A DNA stretch of 14,016 nt from F23-D06 sp947165685 (GTDB lineage: Bacteria > Bacteroidota > Bacteroidia > Bacteroidales > WCHB1-69), in contig CAMVBK010000072.1 of the NCBI GenBank assembly GCA_947165685.1, forward strand, positions 1 through 14,016, written 5' to 3'. The translations under genes and the position numbers were made by a program. This document shows, piece by piece, positions 10,901 through 14,016 of this stretch. Under the pieces are notes generated by a model. It did not search any database and was not told the origin of the DNA. It saw only the letters and a program-made list of their open reading frames with translations. Position 1 is the first letter of the stretch, and each line of letters starts with the position of its first letter.

Positions 10901-12761
10901 CCGGTATGTCGCTGTCCATGTTGTTGTTTGTGTAGAATCTCAGGTGTTTGTTGCCAGAGTGACTGAACTGGTTATGGCTCCGGACGTAGGGGTATCTTTT
11001 TAAATAGTCGCTGTTGTTGATTCGGCTCCAACAGTGAGGGAGCGCGGAACCCTCATCGGAGGTCGCGCCCACAACATCCTCGAAGTCCTCTGTCCAAGGG
11101 AACTCGGCGATGACGACACATTCGGTGTTGAAATGACCGGTGTCGGATGTCGCGATGTCGCCAGTGGCGGCACAAACGGCTTCCACAAAGTAGCTGTAAG
11201 TGGCATTGGAGCTAAGGCCGGAGAGGATGTAAGGGCTGGAGACGTTTGCTACGGTCGTGTATTGGGCGGCGTTGCCCTTCTTGTAGTGCAGATTGACGTT
11301 AGTGGCGGAACTGTGCGCCGTCCAGCTTATCGTGGCCTCGTGGCTGGTGACGGCAGTGGCGGGCTGCAGCAACGGCATCGGACAGTCCGGAATCCTCTCC
11401 ACGGTGATGTCATCGACATAGATTGTCTTATAGTTGTTGCCAGTCTCCGAATAGGCGGCATCCATTTTGATGGCGATGCGGTTGCCCGTACCCTGGTAGG
11501 GGTAGAAATAGGTGGTGTGTGGCGTGTATTTGTTACTTGGCAGAGTGATGGTGTCGATTTCAACAAAGGTGTCCCCCTCCATCACGCCTATTCGGAGAGA
11601 GGGCCCGAAAAAGGCTGGGCTGGTGAGGTCCCTGGCATAAAAAGTCATCTTCAGGGAGTTCAGATCATCCATGGCTGGCAGAATGACATATTGGTCTTTC
11701 GTGTCATAAGTCGAGGGCTCGTTCTCGTAAAAGGATGTGAAAAACAGGGCTTTCTGGCCGGAATGACTGAATGTGGTGCTGTTGCTGATGTAGGGGGCCG
11801 CTTGGTGGTAGATGTATGAGCAGCTGTTGATGTGGTACCAGCAGTACGGCAGGTTGTTGATTGTCAGGTTGATCCCGCCGGAATAGCTTTCGAAGTCCTC
11901 CGTCCACGGGAACTCGGAGATGACAGCACACAACGTGTTGAAATGGGACGTGTCGGAGTTCGAAGACTCCCCCTCGCAATGGGCGACCACATACCAGTCG
12001 TAGTCAGTCGCATTGGCCAAACCGTTCAGAGTGAAGCTGTTGGCATTGATGCCCGGCACCTCGGTGAAACTGCTGTCGGATGATGTCTTATAGAAGAGGC
12101 TCCAACCGGTTTCGTTCCCCTTGGCACTCCATGACAAGGTGGCGGATGTGGAAGTGGTGTCTGTGACGGTCAGAAAGAGGGGCGGCAGGCATTCGGGGGC
12201 TTGCGTCACCACCACGTCATCGACAAACCAGAACCAGTAGGGGGACTCGGCATTATGGCGGAAAGCGATGCGGGCACCTGCGGGCGCATTCGTGAAAAAG
12301 ACGGTTTTCTGTACATAGTTGGTGTTCGGCCATTCGTCGTACCGATAGGTGGTCACGGCCACAAAGGTGGCGGTGTCGGCGGGATCGGTCAGGTAACCCA
12401 CCGAAAAAGAGCCGCTCTTGCCGCTTCCAATACTCTCGGGATGTGTCCAGAACTGCAGTTGCAGGCTACTGGTCTCTTGCACGAATTCGGGCAGCAGGTA
12501 GAGGTTGGAGAGGGTTCCTTTGAACCGCAGATAATAGGAACCGCCGTCGGTGTGGTTGTAGTTGTTACTTTGGTGACGGTCGGAAGTCCCCGATAACCGC
12601 TCCCAGCATCCGAAGGGATCAGCTTCCTCGAAATCGTAGGCGTATGGGATGGCTTGAACGCCGCACGGGGATGTCTCCGTGTCGGGTGTCTGTGCACTTA
12701 CCGCTGCCGGCATCACGCTCAGCAAGGTCAGCATGGCGAAAAGGAATAGATTTTTTTTCAT
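1..12761 (-). CDS. Giant modular secreted/surface protein, partial (C-terminus beyond left edge)
   Basis: One frame stays open from the ATG at 12761-12759 to the left edge: 4,253 codons with no stop found, no frameshift at the motifs checked. Order by residue: signal peptide 1-23; 13 jelly-roll + Fn3 units from about 39 to 3290; a 14th jelly-roll (about 3320-3455) inserted in a split Fn3; a PKD/Ig-like domain (about 3516-3585); then Cys-paired 49-52-residue repeats from about 3590 to the edge. No catalytic domain is seen. The jelly-rolls resemble choice-of-anchor J / cleaved-adhesin domains of Bacteroidota surface proteins. The start is chosen because it precedes a typical signal peptide and follows an A-rich leader (AAAAAGAGATATT). 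The upstream neighbour shares the repeats and ends in a T9SS sorting domain, so this protein probably does too. Adhesion is inferred; the ligand is unknown. Confidence 0.93.
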   Translation of the reverse strand, partial: MKKNLFLFAMLTLLSVMPAAVSAQTPDTETSPCGVQAIPYAYDFEEADPFGCWERLSGTSDRHQSNNYNHTDGGSYYLRFKGTLSNLYLLPEFVQETSSLQLQFWTHPESIGSGKSGSFSVGYLTDPADTATFVAVTTYRYDEWPNTNYVQKTVFFTNAPAGARIAFRHNAESPYWFWFVDDVVVTQAPECLPPLFLTVTDTTSTSATLSWSAKGNETGWSLFYKTSSDSSFTEVPGINANSFTLNGLANATDYDWYVVAHCEGESSNSDTSHFNTLCAVISEFPWTEDFESYSGGINLTINNLPYCWYHINSCSYIYHQAAPYISNSTTFSHSGQKALFFTSFYENEPSTYDTKDQYVILPAMDDLNSLKMTFYARDLTSPAFFGPSLRIGVMEGDTFVEIDTITLPSNKYTPHTTYFYPYQGTGNRIAIKMDAAYSETGNNYKTIYVDDITVERIPDCPMPLLQPATAVTSHEATISWTAHSSATNVNLHYKKGNAAQYTTVANVSSPYILSGLSSNATYSYFVEAVCAATGDIATSDTGHFNTECVVIAEFPWTEDFEDVVGATSDEGSALPHCWSRINNSDYLKRYPYVRSHNQFSHSGNKHLRFYTNNNMDSDIPGALDQYAILPEMANLNTLKITLYARKDQASSNYEASFHVGVMEGDTFIAIETFTPTGTTYMPYTVYFIDYTGTGNRIAIKTDSPQPLELGYQYMTILIDDITVEEISGCVPATNIALTDITSHDATLTWVSHGTGSTYDVCYKRASDSTFIQVTDATTPFSLSGLQLATDYEVYLTTHCGDGAILHSDTLSFVTLCDVTSLPYSYDFEDNSPFNCWTNLSGITENMSGNNNHTPNGFHYLRFRNSFSSIIVLPEFEQEANALQLTFWTRPENFRYSECGSFSVGYLTDPADTSTFVAVRTYSYNDWTENTYQEKREYFVDAPAGSRIAFRHNSADIYWYWFLDDVTVSAAPACIPPDHVTTSNIKSNSASISWENSGEVVSWRIYYKSAAEATFTEVAGIAQPSALLTGLQADTEYECYVVAVCDGDNASSSSDTVAFHTACLPFSLPYSYDFEDETPFLCWKNLTGTSARVEKDEANHTPQGYSGLQFQSPSAPSRYVLLPEFEEGSRSYQLTFWTRPEAIFHDYSGTFSVGYLTNPDDTSTFTAVNTYTCGDWSQLVMEKKTEFIFDLPAGARIAFRNVPNNKAYWWYLDDVEVSEAATCIQPQNVTASEIGTTQATLDWTTMNGETAWNVFYKRSSDSAYTEIPNVTQHPIVLDGLHPSSDYACYVVAVCDDEDFSAPSNTLRFATECTVITEFPWTENFDGLIGAKNEGVSSLPNCWDHVNSTSYVYLQGLPNIYSDTNRSRSGENSLFFYSAYSTEVPNWDPQDEYAILPEMEDLSTLKMTLYASGYNFAGKKHDNTLKVGVMEGDQFVELASFNPAGIDYERHTIYFYTYQGTGNRIAIMAPAAHTPDSNLTFWHSAYVDDITIERISSCPAAIHLQASDITGHSAVLSWDSHSSATDFDIFYKRKNDSTYTEVQHVTSPYTLNGLEMSVPYDFFVKSVCESGSTCSDTVRFVTVCETHPIPYTYDFEDENPFLCWESVIGITRRIEDANMNHTEGDASHILRFSEGPVRYMLLPEFELGAAALALTFWTRPEITYENYCGTLSVGYMTDPADTSTFTAVATYNYSDWTPLVYTKKTEYFYGAPDGARIAFRHVPNHSAYWWYVDDVTVTAAPTCFPPTGLTVSDITTQSATIGWMHHPEESAWNIHYKKSTDTVFTVVSVTQNPVTLTGLEPSSIYDLFVVADCGGDDLSVPSDTLRFFTTCDVISTFPWTEDFETYDEGDFIVPCWENERLVDGTGNGSLYIYKINTSSFYGDNTHKLTLPDMKNGSVTKLVLPEMNLPENFHFSIDVCRNASSTNYLNEGVRVLASPDGELENAVELGFLYRNYTRTDGGVVTAEASSGWYTYTFPIPISGPCRIILKGESSYGSSTYMDNFVVERIPSCLPPQQLTVGNIQTNAASLSWVPDGDETTWNLYYKRTSDTGFTVVAGITSNPYTLQGLETATAYECYLETVCDDGTTSRPTQTVGFTTSCEIRPVPYTYDFETANEFVCWTPVSGDQSRYNYANHTDNGTYSLRFGGAYHRLILLPELETETNQLQITFWSRPSSITSNGCGTLSVGYVTDPNDESTFTPVGTYNGQNWTSSVFMPQTEYLMDAPEGARIAFRHDPIYTSYYWFVDDVEVTPLPGCLRPTHLTVSNITTHSADLRWVSLDGGDRWNLYYRSESDTGYTEIPNVTENPYTLTGLQPSTRYEYYLESVCEDEGVSIPSATVRFITECMPITEYPWTEDFEGVIGTIYDSVKNLPACWKQINNISNPNFAGRPNVSRSTSYALSGINSLEFYAHRGSSTANTCPEQYAILPPMEQLHTLRMTLYARAYSSSNNATFRVGVMEGDQFVPLKTITPGLSYRSYTVYFDTYDGPGYHIAIMIDSIRHNDGLNSRDLLIDDIVVEPIPGCVSPDGLTATGITTESATLDWVSHGDGETWNLYYKKNSEAEFTEVAGVTKPYTLTGLTSSSTYQFFVKTVCDEGVLSGPSEEAVFNTECGIITDFPWTESFESVPAVSGTNTLPICWDYINTSTHSSYRHYPTINSSPHSGHQSLKLDSYTSQYGDYDPQDQYAILPAMSDLSNLKMSLYAKTSYSNMTNEDDATFHVGVMEENGQFVEIQTISPETNNYTHYTVYFNNYSGTGNRIAIKLDAAQLSGTQTRLYKEVVIDDITVDVLLTCMEPTGLAVTNIVSDSATLSWTANNGESAWRIHYKKESDPDYTVVSAESNPFTLTGLTSASIYQCYVTAICSETEESLPSEAIQFNTECGNLPLPYLYDFETVESFNCWKVLTGANDRRSNVNYNHTEGGTNYLDFRGSLSNIVVLPEFELEANQLQLTFWTRPESYSYSNCGSFSVGYLTDPTDISTFVAVNTYNRNEWTNNLYARKTEYFSDAPEGARIAFRHNALATNYYWFVDDIEVRAVNACQPPILPTADNISNESATLNWTAQNGESAWKLYYKKESEVLYTEVPVVAKPYTLAGLEPNTEYTFYVTAMCDDGGESYGSDMQSFTTACALLATPYRYDFENEKPFRCWASLSGSSDLINNNSNNHTTDGTSYLRFQGSLSNIMVLPEFEDATNTLQLIFWTRPEKYSYQQCGTFSVGYITNMADTSTFVALNTYSYDDWTSNTYLRKIVPLNGAPAGARIAFRQNAKSDIYYWYVDDVEVVSLNYCWSPDAIVADDITFNTATLSWNGMSDSYTIRYRTADTLIASLEEGFENGLEQWTLLNYDASTGINSGFSHSGNKAFLFAKNIYPPQTLILNEISETPVGATVSFYYKNNNSSYPNSFRVGTSSTTNASSAFTYGETVNTSGAQWTLYSEEIPAGTKYVAIQYTSNNMSDFYLDDLTIGIPVPAGEWQTTTSGMPAKTLSGLQHSTLYEAQVQGNCNTGTVSDWSESVKFCTAHGIVPTWIEVDGTLSVCQGETTTLTATSDVEGTFSWSNGATGPQVTVEAGTYTATVTTLSGDQLSKTVTVASKPLSYKDVYQTSCVQYTWNGNTYTASGDYPMTFTAANGCDSVVTLHLTVNPTKHTDLYHTECGQFTWHGDTYTASGEYEKTFTAANGCDSVVTLHLTVNPTYNITDSRTICPAALPYTWNGVVFTSAGTQTITLHTINGCDSVVTMTVEVGNTYQISESRKICDVELPYTWNGFTFTAAGTQSVTLQAANGCDSVIIMQLTVNPTTNLHVDVSACDSYEWDGVTYTESGDYTRTFTSMAGCDSVVTLHLTINPTVTELVEATACDSYEWNGVIYTESGDHVQTFSNAAGCDSIVTLHLTIKPTVTELVEASTCDSYEWNGVTYTQSGDYPMTFTAANGCDSVITLRLTIHPSYHLTESRVICPAALPYVWNGMTFTSAGTQTLTTQTAGGCDSVVTMTVSVNDSYLVDETVEICSFELPYTWNDFTFTAAGTQSVTLQAANGCDSVVNMHLIVHNPVEIDLYESTCDAYIWNGVTYTQSGNYAQAFTATNGCDSIVTLHLTINHPVAELVEATACDNYEWNGVTYNESGDYTQTFTNAAGCDSVVTLHLTVNATDLTELVETACDSYEWNGVTYNESGDYSQTFTNAAGCDSVVTLHLTVNSADLTDLVETACDSFVWNGVTYNESGDYSQTFTNAAGCDSVVTLHLTVNSTELTELVETACDSYEWN
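681..1680 (-). repeat. 753-bp higher-order duplication within the repeat array
   Basis: The two-copy block of long-form repeats appears twice with a fixed offset of 753 bp (251 codons, five units). Bases 688-735 and 1441-1488 are identical over 48 bp, and GGCAGGGCGG at 907 matches 1660 at the same offset. The block therefore seems to have been copied as a multi-unit segment rather than arising unit by unit; the intervening short units have diverged more. Confidence 0.75.
2007..2217 (-). other. PKD/Ig-like domain between Fn3 block and repeat array
   Basis: About 70 residues with the pattern LSVCQGETTTLTATS, FSWSNGATG and GTYTATVT, which is the usual layout of short PKD-like/Ig-like beta-sandwich domains in Bacteroidota extracellular proteins. 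It sits once, at the junction between the jelly-roll/Fn3 half and the Cys-paired repeat half, and probably serves as a rigid spacer. Confidence 0.65.
2225..2930 (-). other. Fn3 domain split by a nested MAM-like jelly-roll (unit 14)
   Basis: The first half of an Fn3 domain (SATLSW-like ATLSWNGMSDSYTIRYRT, about 2895-2815) is interrupted by a complete jelly-roll that opens with FENGLEQW (2760-2783) and closes with LDDLTIG (LDDL at 2394-2405). The Fn3 then resumes with EWQTT near 2361 and continues through LSGLQHSTLYEAQVQGNC to FCTA at about 2223-2234. Fn3 domains elsewhere in the protein run from SW to C without such an insert. The inserted domain is the closest in the protein to the cleaved-adhesin type (FENG...W...DD). 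Similar nesting occurs in other Bacteroidota surface proteins, as far as I recall. Confidence 0.75.
2940..12647 (-). repeat. Array of 13 jelly-roll + fibronectin III units
   Basis: Each unit opens with a DFE motif followed by a Cys-Trp, closes its jelly-roll with a DD(V/I) strand, then carries an Fn3 domain (SATLSW ... LTGL ... Y). Opening motifs and closing DD motifs lie at: 1, 12627-12647 / 12213-12224; 2, 11889-11912 / 11406-11417; 3, 11079-11102 / 10599-10610; 4, 10278-10298 / 9867-9878; 5, 9540-9560 / 9120-9131; 6, 8790-8813 / 8298-8309; 7, 7980-8000 / 7563-7574; 8, 7236-7259 / 6759-6770; 9, 6432-6452 / 6024-6035; 10, 5694-5717 / 5223-5234; 11, 4896-4919 / 4416-4427; 12, 4092-4112 / 3678-3689; 13, 3354-3374 / 2940-2951. 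Units 1,4,5,7,9,12,13 (PYxYDFE, GxxSVGYxT, PxGxRIAFR) are about 245 residues. Units 2,3,6,10,11 (PWTExF, GVMEGD or close, RIAIK or close) are about 270. Unit 8 is different. Unit 13 is followed by the split Fn3. Confidence 0.88.
6759..7259 (-). other. Divergent jelly-roll unit 8
   Basis: This unit starts like the PWTEDFE class but lacks both the GVMEGD/RIAIK signatures and the SVGYLTDP/RIAFRH signatures of the other twelve. It closes with MDNFVVE instead of a DD(V/I) strand, keeping only the first Asp. Its middle has the sequence LTLPDM and a SIDVCR strand with a Cys not found at that place in the other units. It may bind a different ligand or be a structural spacer; either is inference. It is followed by an ordinary Fn3 domain. 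Confidence 0.7.
12693..12761 (-). other. Sec signal peptide of the giant protein
   Basis: Residues 1-23 show a Lys-Lys N-region after Met, a hydrophobic core rich in Leu, Phe, Ala and Met, and a small-residue end (AAVSA before QT), giving a likely signal peptidase I cut after residue 23. There is no lipobox Cys near the cut, so a lipoprotein is unlikely. This fits export to the periplasm followed by T9SS translocation. Confidence 0.88.
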
Positions 12762-12832
12762 AATATCTCTTTTTATTACACTTCAAAAGGAACGTCATCC
12801 GCGCTTTCTGCATGAAGCTCAGAAAAATGCAA

Positions 12833-12840
12833 CAAAATTA
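12833..12840 (-). promoter_or_regulatory. Candidate Bacteroidota -7 promoter box for the giant gene
   Basis: The minus strand reads TAATTTTG here, a full match to the Bacteroidota TAnnTTTG -7 element. It lies 71 bases before the ATG, giving a transcription start near 12827 and a leader of roughly 65 bases. No convincing -33 TTTG/TTG is seen at the usual spacing, so the box may depend on an activator or be a chance match. Confidence 0.45.
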
Positions 12841-12878
12841 GAGTTTTTTTAATTGTCCGAATTGCCCTTGCTTGAAAT

Positions 12879-12894
12879 TACGTAAATTTACGTA
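12879..12894. promoter_or_regulatory. Perfect 16-bp palindrome upstream of the promoter, candidate operator
   Basis: TACGTAAATTTACGTA is its own reverse complement. Its centre lies about 60 bases upstream of the predicted transcription start of the giant gene, a common spot for an activator site. The weak -33 region would be consistent with activation. No regulator gene is in the window, so the binding protein is unknown. Confidence 0.4.
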
Positions 12895-12972
12895 GATGAT
12901 AGAAGGCCTGAAAAAAAGTTGATAACTTGTCAACGTTCCGTATATTAGCCGATTGTAAACATCGGGCTGTTG

Positions 12973-13010
12973 AAAAAAAACAAAAGGGAGAATCTGGTCG
13001 AATCTCCCTT
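12973..13010 (-). terminator. Intrinsic terminator of the upstream gene
   Basis: On the minus strand AAGGGAGA (13010-13003) pairs with TCTCCCTT (12991-12984) around an 11-base loop, which can add two further pairs after a T-T mismatch. It is followed by TTGTTTTTTTT. It sits 65 bases past the stop of the upstream gene, and separates that gene's transcript from the giant gene. The plus strand lacks a T run after the stem, so it acts in one direction. Confidence 0.87.
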
Positions 13011-13020
13011 CTGTTTGAGA

Positions 13021-13068
13021 TAACCGATTAACCCAATAACCGATTAACCCAATAACCGATTAACCCAA
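13021..13068. repeat. Three tandem 16-bp direct repeats between stop codon and terminator
   Basis: TAACCGATTAACCCAA occurs three times without change, followed by a degraded fourth start (TAGCTGACTAAC) that reaches the stop codon of the upstream gene at 13076-13078. On the coding strand each unit contains TAA, and because 16 is not a multiple of three the three copies place TAA in all three frames. No protein-coding role is visible. Confidence 0.9.
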
Positions 13069-13075
13069 TAGCTGA

Positions 13076-14016
13076 CTAACGTTTCACAACAAACCGCTTG
13101 GTTACCATGCTGGCCTCCGTGCGCACGCGCACGAAATAGACGCCGTCGGCGAGAGTGGAGACGTTGACGGCTGTGGTCTCGCCCGTCATCGGGACAATCT
13201 GCAATAGTCTCCCATGCATATCGAGCAGGTCCAATTCCCCAGCCATTTGTGCATTGTATATTGTATATTGTACATTGACCACCTCTTTCGCGGGATTCGG
13301 GTACAGCACAACGGTTGCATCGAACTCGTGGTCGCCGATGCCCACGCTGGTGGTCAGGTGCAGGGTCACCACACTGTCACAGCCGTTGGTGGCGGTGAAG
13401 GTCTGTGTGTAGTCGCCGCTCTCGCAGTACTCAGCGCCGTTCCACGTGTAGCAGGCCTCGGATGTCTCAATAGTGAATTCCGAAGAGGCACTCTGGTTGA
13501 TGGTCAGGTGCAATGTTACAACGGAGTCGCATCCCGCCGCGTTGGTGAACGTCTGCGTGTAGTCTCCGGATTCGTTGTATGTCACGCCGTTCCATTCGTA
13601 GCTGTCGCAGGCCGTTTCCACGAGCTCCGTGAGATCCGTGGCGTTCACCGTCAAGTGCAGCGTCACCACGGAGTCGCATCCCGCCGCGTTGGTGAAAGTC
13701 TGCGTGTAGTCCCCGGATTCGTTGTATGTCACGCCGTTCCATTCGTAGCTGTCGCAGGCCGTTTCCACGAGATCCGTGAGATCCGTGGCGTTCACCGTCA
13801 AGTGCAATGTTACCACGGAATCACATCCTGCCGCATTGGTGAAGGGCTGCGTGTAGTCTCCGGATTCATTGTATGTCACACCGTTCCATTCGTAGTTGTC
13901 GCAGGCAGTTACCACGAGGTCCGTGTGATTCGTAGCGTTCACCGTCAAGTGCAGCGTCACGACGGAATCGCATCCCGCCGCATTGGTGAAAGTCTGCGTG
14001 TAGTCTCCGGATTCGT
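13076..14016 (-). CDS. Repeat-containing T9SS-secreted surface protein, partial (N-terminus beyond right edge)
   Basis: The frame is open from the right edge to the TAG at 13076-13078. It begins with part of one repeat and then three full 49-residue Cys-paired repeats (147-bp period: 13603, 13750, 13897), followed by an atypical last copy (EACYTWNGAEYCESG) with an extra Cys, then a linker and a T9SS type A sorting domain. The ATG at 13960 lies inside a repeat, so the true start is off the window. The repeats match those at the far end of the downstream giant protein (about 90% identity for a hand-aligned unit), so the genes are probably tandem relatives. The product should be exported by Sec, moved through the outer membrane by T9SS, and attached or released after removal of its sorting domain. 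Function beyond that, perhaps adhesion, is inference. Confidence 0.93.
   Translation of the reverse strand, partial: ESGDYTQTFTNAAGCDSVVTLHLTVNATNHTDLVVTACDNYEWNGVTYNESGDYTQPFTNAAGCDSVVTLHLTVNATDLTDLVETACDSYEWNGVTYNESGDYTQTFTNAAGCDSVVTLHLTVNATDLTELVETACDSYEWNGVTYNESGDYTQTFTNAAGCDSVVTLHLTINQSASSEFTIETSEACYTWNGAEYCESGDYTQTFTATNGCDSVVTLHLTTSVGIGDHEFDATVVLYPNPAKEVVNVQYTIYNAQMAGELDLLDMHGRLLQIVPMTGETTAVNVSTLADGVYFVRVRTEASMVTKRFVVKR
13079..13318 (-). other. T9SS type A C-terminal sorting domain
   Basis: The last 75-80 residues have the sorting-domain layout: VVLYPNPAKE (YPNPA at 13289-13303), then LDLLDMHGRLL, then LADGVYFVRVRT, ending in KRFVVKR. This is the recognition domain for the T9SS, normally cleaved by the PorU-type sortase at the outer membrane. 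The YTIYNAQMAG stretch just after VNVQ is encoded by a heptanucleotide repeat and is unlike the usual domain at this place. Confidence 0.93.
13250..13277 (-). repeat. Four heptanucleotide repeats inside the sorting domain
   Basis: The coding strand reads CAATGTA, CAATATA, CAATATA, CAATGCA in direct succession, then CAAATGG. Two copies are identical and the others differ by one or two bases. The run encodes part of QYTIYNAQ. Gain or loss of one unit would shift the reading frame. Confidence 0.85.

Noticed and set aside
5958..11819. Other long plus-strand frames (5958-6926, 7110-7829, 8733-9425, 11034-11819)
   Set aside because: Each lies antisense to jelly-roll/Fn3 units with clear motifs, repeats at the same spacing as those units, and matches no family I recognise.
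12619..12813. Minus-strand frame overlapping the start of the giant gene (64 codons)
   Set aside because: It is a shifted reading of the leader and signal-peptide region with no recognisable features; the ATG at 12761 gives a signal peptide in the main frame.
12916..12934. Small hairpin followed by a T run on the minus strand, as a second terminator
   Set aside because: The stem is only five mostly A-T pairs, in two competing versions, and a much stronger terminator lies just upstream.
13021..13068. Three 16-bp direct repeats as replication iterons or a CRISPR array
   Set aside because: There are no spacers, no rep or cas gene, and the repeats sit between a stop codon and its terminator.
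13958..13960. ATG as the start of the upstream gene
   Set aside because: It is inside a repeat, has no signal peptide after it, and the frame is open to the right edge.
13600..14016. 147-bp direct repeats as a CRISPR or satellite
   Set aside because: The period is continuous coding sequence with conserved protein motifs and no spacers.

Overview
The window is almost entirely filled by two minus-strand genes for very large, repeat-built secreted proteins of a Bacteroidota bacterium, most likely of the order Bacteroidales. The lineage is inferred from the protein types: a type IX secretion system (T9SS) type A C-terminal sorting domain, tandem jelly-roll ('choice-of-anchor J' / cleaved-adhesin-like) plus fibronectin type III units, and the 'CDSYEWNG...GCDSVVTLHLTV' repeat common in surface proteins of this phylum. 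A Bacteroidota-style -7 promoter box fits. Genus cannot be told from the sequence.

Layout, reading right to left with transcription. (1) 14016-13076: the 3' end of an upstream gene, with 49-residue Cys-paired repeats followed by a T9SS sorting domain; its start lies beyond the right edge. (2) 13075-12762: a 314-bp intergenic region holding three copies of a 16-bp direct repeat, a strong intrinsic terminator, a perfect 16-bp palindrome and a candidate promoter. (3) 12761-1: one uninterrupted reading frame of 4,253 codons that runs off the left edge without a stop. It encodes a signal peptide, 13 jelly-roll + Fn3 units (about 245 or 270 residues each), a 14th jelly-roll nested inside a split Fn3 domain, a PKD/Ig-like domain, and 13 full copies plus part of another of the same Cys-paired repeat seen in the upstream gene. 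Its C-terminus, probably also a T9SS sorting domain, is outside the window.

The two genes look like tandem relatives, each probably its own transcription unit because a terminator and a promoter lie between them. Both products are expected to cross the inner membrane by Sec and the outer membrane by T9SS, and to act at the cell surface or outside the cell, plausibly in adhesion. No enzyme domain, RNA gene, mobile element or CRISPR array is visible. The most notable signals are the size and nested architecture of the main protein, the nearly identical 147-bp repeats shared by the two genes (substrates for in-frame recombination that would remove the giant N-terminal region), a 753-bp higher-order duplication, and a short heptanucleotide repeat inside the sorting domain of the upstream gene. 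I see no clear evidence of a wholly new biological system.
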